Origin: Planctomycetota bacterium
Lineage (GTDB): Bacteria; Planctomycetota; UBA1135; UBA2386
Reading direction: 5' to 3'
Length of the DNA stretch: 17,898 nucleotides
NCBI GenBank assembly: GCA_020425885.1
Contig: JAGQRA010000847.1
Span: forward strand, 1-17,898
A model generated the notes under the pieces. That model was given only the letters and a program-made list of their open reading frames with translations, was not told where the DNA came from and did no database searches. Both the position numbers and the translations under genes were made by a program. Shown here in pieces: positions 6,358 to 13,636 of the stretch (position 1 is the first letter of the stretch; every line of letters begins with the position of its first letter).

Positions 6358-7734
6358 TCAGAGCCCGAACACGGCGCGGCAGGGTTGACTGACGGCGCCG
6401 AGGCCGTTGGGCGAGGAGGTGTCGGGGATGAAGGCCTGCGCGAAGTAGGACTGGTTGACCAGTTGGGTCGCGACCGGAATCGTGAAGCCGAACAGGAGCT
6501 GACCGGTGCCGTTCGGCAACACCGCCAGGGTGGCGTCGTCGGCGACCTGCAGCGAACACCCGACGAGACCGAATCCCGACAGGTCGAACGGCAGCGGCCC
6601 GCCGGTCCAGCTCGTGGCCGAGAAGCCCTGGACGACGAGCGCGAGGGTCGTCCCCGTCGGCGCGGCGGTGATCTCCATGTCGAGGTTCGTGCCCAACGTC
6701 GGCGTCGTGCCGGTGATGGTCGAGATGCCGTTGGAGTGGGGGCAGCCGGTGCCGAATGCGCCGAAGAACGCGGTCGTGTCACCGCCGAACTCCCACGTCT
6801 CGTCGCTGAACTGGGCGCCGACGCCGCCGAAGGTCACGGTCACGTCGCGCGCCGGGTCGAAGGCCACGTACATCTCGGTCGAGTTGGCCGAGCCGGGACC
6901 GGCGAGGACGAGTTCCCAGCTGCTTCCGGTGTACTCGTAGGTCTGGGTGTTGTAGGCCGAGCCGTCCCAGCCGCCGTAGAACAGCACGCGCTTGCGGGTC
7001 GAGTCGTAGGCGGCGGCGCAACGGTAGCGCGGGCTCGGTCCCGTGGTCGGGACCTGGACCCAGTCGGTGCCGCGGTACTCCCAGGTATCACCGAGCAGCG
7101 TCGAGGTGTCGTAGTCGTAGCCGCCGAACAGCACGGTGGTGGCGACATCGGCGTCGAATTCGAGCACCATGTCCTCGCGCTTGGGCGGTTGCGTCGCGGT
7201 CACGCGTTCGGCCCAGTCGGTGCCGTCGAACTCCCAGGTGTCATTGACGTCGCCGAGCGTGGCCCGGCCGCCGAACAGCACGACCCGGTTGCGGACCGAG
7301 TCGAACACCATGCCGTAGCGGAACCGTCGCGAAGGGGCGTGGGTCGTGGTCAGCTGCGACCAGGCGGTGCCGCTCCATGCCCAGGTATCATTGGCGAGGC
7401 CGTTGATGCCCGGGGAGCGCCCGCCGAACGTGATCAACCGGCCGTTGAACGTGTCGCGCACGAGTTGGTGACCCCAGCGGGCCGGCGCCGGGGCGTTGAG
7501 CTGCGTCCAGATCCCGCCGCCGTAGACCCAGGTCTCGGCGACGATCTGGCCGGGACTGGAGATCGTCCCGCCGTTGAGCACGACGCGGTTCGAACCGATG
7601 TCGAACTCCATCGCGCCGGCGCGGCGAGCGCTCGGGGCGATGGCGGGCGTGCGCTGGCTCCAGCTCTGTGCTGGCAGGAGGCTTGCTGCAAACGCGATGG
7701 TGAACAGTGCGGCGGGCGGAGAGATTCGCATCAT
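6358..7734 (-). CDS. Secreted kelch-repeat protein with C-terminal module
   Basis: The 458-residue protein starts with a signal peptide (hydrophobic about 8-20, probable cleavage near A22-Q23). Residues 37-316 hold about six kelch-type repeats of roughly 45-50 residues, each with a VVLFGG-type strand and a later D/E-T-W-x-(Y/F/W) element; examples are VVLFGGRATLGDVNDTWEFD at 151-170 and VLFGGYDYDTSTLLGDTWEY at 201-220. This predicts a beta-propeller, a binding or scaffold fold. The last part (about 322-458) begins AFFGAFGTGCPHSNG and has cysteines C331, C393 and C452; I read it as a beta-sandwich module recurrent in secreted planctomycete proteins. No catalytic residues are recognised. It is divergent from the MoaD-MoaE gene. 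The ligand is unknown. Start could be either ATG of the MM pair (7734 or 7731); no SD is seen. Confidence 0.8.
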   Translation of the reverse strand: MMRISPPAALFTIAFAASLLPAQSWSQRTPAIAPSARRAGAMEFDIGSNRVVLNGGTISSPGQIVAETWVYGGGIWTQLNAPAPARWGHQLVRDTFNGRLITFGGRSPGINGLANDTWAWSGTAWSQLTTTHAPSRRFRYGMVFDSVRNRVVLFGGRATLGDVNDTWEFDGTDWAERVTATQPPKREDMVLEFDADVATTVLFGGYDYDTSTLLGDTWEYRGTDWVQVPTTGPSPRYRCAAAYDSTRKRVLFYGGWDGSAYNTQTYEYTGSSWELVLAGPGSANSTEMYVAFDPARDVTVTFGGVGAQFSDETWEFGGDTTAFFGAFGTGCPHSNGISTITGTTPTLGTNLDMEITAAPTGTTLALVVQGFSATSWTGGPLPFDLSGFGLVGCSLQVADDATLAVLPNGTGQLLFGFTIPVATQLVNQSYFAQAFIPDTSSPNGLGAVSQPCRAVFGL

Positions 7735-7831
7735 GGAGAGGATAGTGTCCGAGTGGGGCGAGGCCAGGGCCGCCTCGACAGCCTACAAGCAAGCTGGTGC
7801 AGAGGGGGCGGCGTACCGCAGAATAGCGTCG

Positions 7832-8524
7832 ATGGAGCAACCGACGATCCGTGTCACGGTGCGCTGTTTCGCCGCGGTGCGAGAGGCCCTTGGTACCGAC
7901 AGCGTGGCCTGCGAGGTCGCGGCCGGAACGACCGTCGGCGAGCTGCTCGGCACGCTGGCCAGGGACCACGCCGGGTTGTCGCGGCTGGCGCTCGCCTTCG
8001 CGGTCAATCAGGATTACGCGCGAGCGGAGACCGTGTTGCGCGATGCCGACGAGGTCGCCTTCATCCCGCCGATCAGCGGCGGTGCCGCGGCCCTGTATCG
8101 CTTCGACCTCACGCGCGCGGAGATCGATCCTCGTGCCCTCGAGGTCGAATGTCGAACCGATGCCGATGGCGCGGTCGTCACGTTCTCCGGCGTGACGCGC
8201 AACCACAACGACGGCGCCGAAGTCCGTCTGCTGCGCTACGAGGCCTACGCGGAGATGGCGCAGAAGGTGATGTGCGGGATCTTCGAGGAGGCGATCAAGC
8301 GCTTCCCGATCACGCGCGCCAGGGTCGTGCATCGGCTCGGCGAGGTCCCGGTAGGAGCTGCGTCGGTGGTGGTCGTCGTGGCCTCGCCACATCGCGGCCC
8401 GGCCTTCGACGCCTGCCGGTTCCTGATGGATCGTCTCAAGAACGAGGTCCCGATCTGGAAGCAGGAACTGCTCGCCGACGATGGCGGCGAGCGCTGGATC
8501 GGGGAATTGCCGCGGCCGAGATGA
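7832..8524 (+). CDS. moaDE: Molybdopterin synthase, MoaD-MoaE fusion
   Basis: The 230-residue protein joins both subunits of molybdopterin synthase, which puts two sulfurs on cyclic pyranopterin monophosphate during molybdenum cofactor synthesis in the cytosol. Residues 5-84 are MoaD (VTVRCFAAVREALG; DEVAFIPPISGG) and keep the terminal Gly-Gly at 83-84. Residues about 90-223 are MoaE: TFSGVTRNHN at 117-126, SPHR at 185-188 and MDRLKNEVPIWKQE at 199-212. K203 and K210 match the catalytic lysines K119 and K126 of E. coli MoaE. In normal MoaD the Gly-Gly must be a free C-terminus to become a thiocarboxylate, so the fusion probably needs cleavage after G84. Mycobacterium tuberculosis MoaX is a known cleaved fusion. 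The ATG at 7832 is chosen because MoaD homology begins there; the open frame extends upstream into the kelch gene. No SD is seen and no other moa gene is in the window. Confidence 0.92.
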   Translation: MEQPTIRVTVRCFAAVREALGTDSVACEVAAGTTVGELLGTLARDHAGLSRLALAFAVNQDYARAETVLRDADEVAFIPPISGGAAALYRFDLTRAEIDPRALEVECRTDADGAVVTFSGVTRNHNDGAEVRLLRYEAYAEMAQKVMCGIFEEAIKRFPITRARVVHRLGEVPVGAASVVVVVASPHRGPAFDACRFLMDRLKNEVPIWKQELLADDGGERWIGELPRPR

Positions 8525-8558
8525 TGGCCGCGGCGCCGGCGCTCGAAGACGATCCGCG

Positions 8559-9866
8559 TCAGCTGCCGAGCACGAGGTCGACGGCGTTGGTCAGTCCGAA
8601 CGAGGACGAGCCGAGCATCACGCCCTGGGCGTGGATCGGCAGTCCGGCGAAGGCGGTGTTGTTGGGTATGGAGTAGGTCCACTGCACGTAGACCGTCGAG
8701 GTCTGCAGCGGCAGCAGCATGATCATCGGTGAGGCGGTGTCGACGAGGATCGTGTAACCCTGGAACGGCGCCGTGCCCGCGCCGAGGAAGCCGTAGACGA
8801 TCACCGAGGAGAATGGCGTGCCGGTGGTGATGGCGGTCATCACCGGACTGGAACCGAGCCGCGGCAGGGTGCTGATGAGGTTGGCGTTGAGGTTGCCGGC
8901 GCCGGAACGTTGCACCGCGCTGGCCAGGGGACCGGCCGGCTGCGCGAGCTGCGGGCGGTAGTGCTGCAATGTGCAGCGCATGCGCCGGGCCTGCTCGGCG
9001 GTGAAGCCCTGCATGCAGGAGTCGTCGGTGTAGTCGAGGTAGTTGCGGATCGGGTCCGCCGAGCCGCAGCTCACCGAGCTCGTCGGACAACCGTAGCGCG
9101 GCTGCGATTCGGCCGCGGTGTCGCAGATGCGGTCGCCGGCGGTGTAGCAGGAGCCACCGGCGCAGCCGCCTTCGAAGGTGTGGAACAGGCCGAGGAAGTG
9201 GCCGACCTCGTGGGTCGCCGTGCGACCGAGGTGGTAGGGCGCGCCGCCGAGACCCGGACGGCCGAAGGCCGAGTAGTTGCAGACGACGCGATCGGCGCTG
9301 GTGCCGAGCACGCTGCCGCCCTGCGGCAGGTCGGGGACGTAGCCGAGGTAGCCCGACGCCGTGTTGGTGTAGATGTTGAGGTAGCGCGACGTGTCCCAGG
9401 CGGTCGAACCGTAGTAGTTGCCCGAGTCGTTGAACCAGTTGTTGTTCGTGTAGTGCACGATGCCGGTGGTCGGCTGCCCGTTGGGATCGGTCGTCGCCAG
9501 ATGGAACTCGATCTGGGTGTCGGTGCCGTTGGCGCCGGCGGTGCCGGAGACGGCGCGGAAGTCCTCGTTGAGGACCGTGATCTGGCTCTGCACCAACGCC
9601 GTGCTGAGGTTGCCGGTGCCGCTGCTCGATTGGATGACGTGCACGACGACGGGGATCTGCAGCAGCGAGGTCGGGGCGTAGGCCGAGCTCGGGTTGGTCT
9701 GGTAGTAGTCGCAGTCCGGGTGATCGATGCCGCCGCCGATCGGGTTCTGCGCCAGCACGGTGCCGCAGCGCTGCAGCGTCGGATGTTGGGCCGGAATGGC
9801 GACGGCGAGCAGAGCGGCGCCGAAGGCGATGCGGCCGAGGTGGTCGAGGCGAGGTGTGAGGCTCAT
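8559..9866 (-). CDS. Secreted M43 (cytophagalysin/pappalysin-like) zinc metalloprotease
   Basis: The 435-residue protein has a signal peptide (hydrophobic about 12-25, probable cleavage after A27 or Q28). The metzincin zinc motif HEVGHFLGLFH is at 219-229 (H219, H223 and H229 as ligands, E220 catalytic), with the Met-turn in DYTDDSCMQGFT at 278-289. IPVVVHVI at 71-78 and ILNEDFR-like LNEDFRAVSG at 99-108 are typical of the M43B subgroup. Several cysteines in 230-285 suggest disulfides in the catalytic domain. From about 310 a separate C-terminal module begins (AVQRSGAGNLNANL) and ends IPNNTAFAGLPIHAQ...TNAVDLVLG, a pattern I associate with secreted planctomycete proteins. It likely degrades extracellular protein. 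Its stop lies 34 bases from the convergent MoaD-MoaE stop. The start at 9866 is chosen for the signal peptide; the frame stays open further upstream, but that part looks non-coding. No SD is seen. Confidence 0.88.
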   Translation of the reverse strand: MSLTPRLDHLGRIAFGAALLAVAIPAQHPTLQRCGTVLAQNPIGGGIDHPDCDYYQTNPSSAYAPTSLLQIPVVVHVIQSSSGTGNLSTALVQSQITVLNEDFRAVSGTAGANGTDTQIEFHLATTDPNGQPTTGIVHYTNNNWFNDSGNYYGSTAWDTSRYLNIYTNTASGYLGYVPDLPQGGSVLGTSADRVVCNYSAFGRPGLGGAPYHLGRTATHEVGHFLGLFHTFEGGCAGGSCYTAGDRICDTAAESQPRYGCPTSSVSCGSADPIRNYLDYTDDSCMQGFTAEQARRMRCTLQHYRPQLAQPAGPLASAVQRSGAGNLNANLISTLPRLGSSPVMTAITTGTPFSSVIVYGFLGAGTAPFQGYTILVDTASPMIMLLPLQTSTVYVQWTYSIPNNTAFAGLPIHAQGVMLGSSSFGLTNAVDLVLGS

Positions 9867-9999
9867 GGTGGCGAGTCGGGGCAGGGGCTGACAGAAGTCT
9901 GCCGCTGCGCCTCGCGGACGCAACCCCGTGAGTCCTCTCGCTGGGCTGACCCTGCGAGTGGTTAGTTCGCAGATGGTCCACGACAACGCTTCGAAGGCG

Positions 10000-10008
10000 A
10001 TGATAGCA
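10000..10008 (-). promoter_or_regulatory. Candidate extended -10 promoter of the metalloprotease gene
   Basis: The minus strand reads TGCTATCAT, an extended -10 element (TGn followed by a 5/6 match to TATAAT), about 134 bases upstream of the metalloprotease ATG. No good -35 box lies 16-18 bases upstream. AT-rich stretches are rare in this window, which makes the match somewhat more notable. Confidence 0.3.
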
Positions 10009-10036
10009 TGCCTCGCCCCTCGCCAGGCCTTGCCCC

Positions 10037-10067
10037 GCTGCCCGGGTCCCGGGATGGCACGGGCAGC
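10037..10067. other. Dyad upstream of the large helical gene
   Basis: GCTGCCCG (10037-10044) pairs perfectly with CGGGCAGC (10060-10067) around a 15-base loop containing CCCGGG. It lies about 50 bases before the preferred GTG start of the large gene and would overlap an alternative ATG at 10054. It could be a leader hairpin; in DNA of this composition it may also be chance. Nothing else clear was found in the 250-base divergent gap. Confidence 0.3.
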
Positions 10068-10116
10068 AACGGCCGGTCCAGCCCGCTCTGCATCCCACGA
10101 ACAGAACAACGCGCCC

Positions 10117-13100
10117 GTGGCCAATCTCGTCCAAGCCAAGTCCTGGTGCGACAGCGCCCGCAAGATCCTGAGTCTCGCGTCGACGGTCGGCACCGACCGC
10201 CACCGCATGGGCAAGCGGGGCGACGAGGTCTACAAGCTGCTGAAGCAGATGCGGAAGGATGTCCGCATGACCGATCCGCAGCACGCCGATCATGACGCGT
10301 TCCTGGCCGACTACCGACGGTTGGGTGCTCGCTTCGAGGATCTGACGCAGGAGGCCGATCGGATCAGCAAGGACGCCAGCAAGACCAAGGACCAGCGCAA
10401 GGACATGGTCCTCGACATCTCCAAGGAGCTCTCGATCCTCAAGAACGAGATCCGGCTGGCGCTCGACCCGACCAACCAGAAAGCGCGCACCAAGATCGGG
10501 AGCAAGCAGGTCGCCTCGACCGCGGAGACCGAGCAGCGCCGGGTCGAGTACGAGCGGCGCCTGGCGGCGACCAAGGCCTCGCTGTTCGACCTCTCGGCGC
10601 AGAACACCGTGGCCGGCGGGTACGTGAAGGCCAACGTCTACGATGCCGACATGCGGGGGCTGATCGCGGCCGCCGAGGTCCATGGCGGCGCCGCCGAGTA
10701 CGTCGAGGCCATCGGCAAGCTCGACGAGGCCGACCAGGACTACCGCGCCAAGTCGGCCGCGGCGGCCAAGGACCGCGCCATCGCGCAGGCAGCGGCCCGG
10801 TTCGAGCCGGTCTACACCGACAAGGTCAAGCGCGTCGGAGCCGCGATCACGCAGCTGGAGGGCATGCCCGGGACCGGGGCGCAGGTGGCGAAGCTGCGCC
10901 AGCTGCTGACCGCCGCCGACGCCGTCCTGCAGTCCACCGAGGACTACAAGAAGGCCTACGGCAAACTGAAGGGACTGGCCTCGACCCTCGCCGCCGGCAT
11001 CGCCGCGTCGCAGGGCTTCGCAGAGGCGGCCGGCGATGCGGCGTTCCAGCGCGACCTGAAGGCGGCCGAGGCCGCGCTGAGCGAGTATCGGCGGATCGCC
11101 GATCTCGCCGATCCGAAGAACATCGCAACCTGGCGATCGACGATCGACGCCGCGTTGTCGACGCTCGACCCCAATCCACCAGGCCAGCCCGACCTGGCGC
11201 AGGCGAAGCTGAGCATGGCTACGGTGAAGGCCGCGATCGAGGGCAAGCTCGCCACCGAGAAGACCGCCAGGGATGCCTGCGCGGAACTGGGCGAGGAGAA
11301 CAACCTGCTCGTCGGCGAGGTCCGCGAGTATGCCCCGCTCGACATCTACAATCCGTTGCTGGTGCGATGGCGGGCCGCGACCGCGAAGTTCGGTGCCCAG
11401 TTCTACAGCGATGCCAAGGACGAGCTGACCGCGCTGCGCGCCGATCTCTCCAGGGTCGTCGCGGAGCGCAAGCCGGGCTACGAGGCCTGGAAGCAGGCCG
11501 AGCAGGAGTTCGAGCGCGACTACCTGGAGTTGGTCGCGACGGCGCGGCACGGCGACAACGGTATGGAGCAGGTCGCCGATCGGGCGCGGGCGCTGCACGA
11601 GATGTTCCTGAAGGCGCAGAGCGTGACCGCGCGCCGCGAGCACAACTACTCCTCGGCGACGACCGCGGTGGCCGGCGTCGTCGCCGCCATCAAGGGCGAG
11701 ATCGCACCGGCGCAGAAGCGGATCGCCGATCTCGAACCCCAGGTGGCCCTCGGCCATGCGGCGTTCGATGCGGCGACCGCGACGCTCGAGGCCGAGTTGC
11801 AGAAGCTGCGCGCCGCCAAGGGCGATACCAGTCCGTTCGATGCGGATCGATCCCAGGCCGTGAGCACCTGGCGGGCGGCCTATGTCGATGTCCGCCGGAG
11901 CGGTGATCCGCTCGATCAGCTCGAGGCCCGATTGCAGGCCGCGGATCAGGCGCTGACCCTGGCCCTGCAGGCGGTGACCGATGCCGTCGCGGACCTGCTC
12001 GCCGATGACAACGCGATGGCCGCCAACAAGCAGGCGGCCCTGGACGACCGGACCACCAAGGTGATCGCGGCGACGCTCGACCAGATCGAGCGGCGGGTGA
12101 ACTACTTCGCGGAGGACAATCCGGCCGGCGCCGATGCGTTCCGCCAGGAGATCACGAGGGTGCGGGCGTTGCCGGCCGATCGGGATGCGGTCGCGGCGGC
12201 CAAGAGCCTGCGCGACAACGTCGAGACCGCGATCAAGGACAACGCCGACGCGGTCGCGACCAAGGCCGCACGGGTCCGCAGCAAGGCCGCGGCGCTGCAC
12301 GCCGAGGTGGCCAAGGTCAAGAAGAAGCAGGCCAGGTTCGCCGGTCTGTTCACCGCCTTCGATGGTCGCATCGACGCCTGCGCCGCGATGGCCGACAGCA
12401 CCCTGGTGGCGGTGCTCGAGGCGTGCGAACGCGACCTCGCGGCGCTCGAGCAGGAGCTGCAGGCGCTCGCCGGCAACGCCGCGGACTTCCAGGCCGTCTA
12501 CGACAAGCTCGAGGTGTTGCGCGGCGATACCAGGTTGGCGTTGCCGGCGCTGGTGCAGTGTCGCCCCGGGTCGCGGGAGGCGCTGCTGGCGCAGCTCGAA
12601 CGCGTCGTCGAACCGGCGGCCTTCGGCACAGCCCCGACCGATGCGCTGCAGCAGCTCGTCGACTTCGACGACAAGCTGATCGGGCCGGAGATCCGGGCCG
12701 CGAACCACGCCGCGGAGCAGCGTCAGGAACTCGCCCGGCGGGCCGCGGCGCTCGAGACCAAGCTCCAGGACCTGCCGAACGCGACCAGCCTCAGGGCCGA
12801 GTTCTCGGGTCGCATCGCGACGATCGCGGCCTCAGGCGAGGGGCGCGAGGATTCCTCGCTCGCCGAGCTGCGGAGCATCGAGTCGGTGATCGACGGGCTG
12901 ATCGCCGATCCGGACGCCGCGCTGCGCGGCGAACAGCGGGCGCGCGCGGCGGCGGAGGAGGCGGCGACGGCGAAGCCGGCCTTCGAGGGCCGGGTCGCCG
13001 AGTTCGAGAAGACACACCAGCGCAAGGTCGACGAGGCCGAGAAGGCGACGCCGAAGAAGGAGCGCAACGTCGGGCTCAGAAAGCAGGTCGACGAGGCCGT

Positions 13101-13635
13101 GAAGGCGGCCAAGAAGGACGCCAAGCGCGGCGACTACGCCAGCGCCAACGATCGGCTCGACGAGGCCGTGAACCTGGCCAGGCAGTACGTCGCCAATCCG
13201 CGCAACGCCAAGGCGACATCACGCAAGCAGCTGCTGAAGTGCAATCGCGCCTGGCAGCAGGCCGTCGGGCGCTGGGCCGGCATGATCAACAACCTGGTCA
13301 GCGAGATCGAGACCAAGGCGGCGCTGGCGAACCCCGCGATCGACGTCGCGCCGGCGCTCGAGGCGATCGGCCCGCTGGCCTGGGCCTTCGATGCCAACGC
13401 GTTCTGGGGCGCGGTCAAGATCCTGACCGGCGACAACGGTCCGGTCCACGAGGCCGTGCCGGTCGAGCGTGCCCAGAAGGAATACGCGCTGCGGCGGCTG
13501 CGGATCTATCAGCGGCTCGCGCTCGGCAATCCCGTGATCGATCGCGTCACCGGGTCACCGTTCGACACCGCCGTCACCACCAGCGATCTGCTCGACCGCC
13601 TGAGCGACATGGAACTCAACCTCAGGAGGGCGTGA
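10117..13635 (+). CDS. Very large helical/coiled-coil protein of unknown family
   Basis: I do not recognise this protein. From the GTG at 10117 it has 1172 residues, rich in Ala, Glu, Lys, Arg and Asp, with few aromatics and almost no predicted turns over long stretches, so it should be a rod or helical-bundle array. No signal peptide or membrane segment is visible. A degenerate 12-residue signature recurs: EYVEAIGKLDEA (10696-10731), DYKKAYGKLKGL (10942-10977), DFQAVYDKLEVL (12484-12519) and DYASANDRLDEA (13132-13167). It resembles the second helix of TPR-like repeats, which suggests diverged repeat units. Residues about 946-1032 are very lysine-rich (for example KVDEAEKATPKKER). The last 130 residues look different, with more Trp and mixed hydrophobicity, and may be a separate domain. 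Start is uncertain: ATG at 10054 or the ATG at 10207 are alternatives; codons before 10117 look less like the rest. It lies one base before its partner gene. A structural, tape-measure-like or toxin-scaffold role is speculation. Confidence 0.85.
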   Translation: MANLVQAKSWCDSARKILSLASTVGTDRHRMGKRGDEVYKLLKQMRKDVRMTDPQHADHDAFLADYRRLGARFEDLTQEADRISKDASKTKDQRKDMVLDISKELSILKNEIRLALDPTNQKARTKIGSKQVASTAETEQRRVEYERRLAATKASLFDLSAQNTVAGGYVKANVYDADMRGLIAAAEVHGGAAEYVEAIGKLDEADQDYRAKSAAAAKDRAIAQAAARFEPVYTDKVKRVGAAITQLEGMPGTGAQVAKLRQLLTAADAVLQSTEDYKKAYGKLKGLASTLAAGIAASQGFAEAAGDAAFQRDLKAAEAALSEYRRIADLADPKNIATWRSTIDAALSTLDPNPPGQPDLAQAKLSMATVKAAIEGKLATEKTARDACAELGEENNLLVGEVREYAPLDIYNPLLVRWRAATAKFGAQFYSDAKDELTALRADLSRVVAERKPGYEAWKQAEQEFERDYLELVATARHGDNGMEQVADRARALHEMFLKAQSVTARREHNYSSATTAVAGVVAAIKGEIAPAQKRIADLEPQVALGHAAFDAATATLEAELQKLRAAKGDTSPFDADRSQAVSTWRAAYVDVRRSGDPLDQLEARLQAADQALTLALQAVTDAVADLLADDNAMAANKQAALDDRTTKVIAATLDQIERRVNYFAEDNPAGADAFRQEITRVRALPADRDAVAAAKSLRDNVETAIKDNADAVATKAARVRSKAAALHAEVAKVKKKQARFAGLFTAFDGRIDACAAMADSTLVAVLEACERDLAALEQELQALAGNAADFQAVYDKLEVLRGDTRLALPALVQCRPGSREALLAQLERVVEPAAFGTAPTDALQQLVDFDDKLIGPEIRAANHAAEQRQELARRAAALETKLQDLPNATSLRAEFSGRIATIAASGEGREDSSLAELRSIESVIDGLIADPDAALRGEQRARAAAEEAATAKPAFEGRVAEFEKTHQRKVDEAEKATPKKERNVGLRKQVDEAVKAAKKDAKRGDYASANDRLDEAVNLARQYVANPRNAKATSRKQLLKCNRAWQQAVGRWAGMINNLVSEIETKAALANPAIDVAPALEAIGPLAWAFDANAFWGAVKILTGDNGPVHEAVPVERAQKEYALRRLRIYQRLALGNPVIDRVTGSPFDTAVTTSDLLDRLSDMELNLRRA
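13624..13630 (+). promoter_or_regulatory. Perfect SD sequence before the second large gene
   Basis: AGGAGGG lies inside the last codons of the first large gene, 6 bases before the ATG at 13637. It is the strongest SD in the window and fixes that start. Placed within the upstream coding region, it allows both direct and coupled initiation of the second protein. Confidence 0.8.
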
Positions 13636-13636
13636 G

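Noticed and set aside
7574..7831. Upstream extension of the MoaD-MoaE frame
   Set aside because: It would overlap the start of the divergent kelch gene, and MoaD homology begins right after the ATG at 7832.
6223..8676. Rightward 817-codon frame opposite the kelch gene
   Set aside because: Shadow of the kelch gene; it also crosses the MoaD-MoaE gene in another frame and shows no domains.
8245..12708. Leftward open frame of 1487 codons spanning the metalloprotease and the large helical gene
   Set aside because: It is a shadow created by high GC at third positions; the product is Arg/Gly/His/Leu/Val-rich without domains and crosses well-supported genes on both strands.
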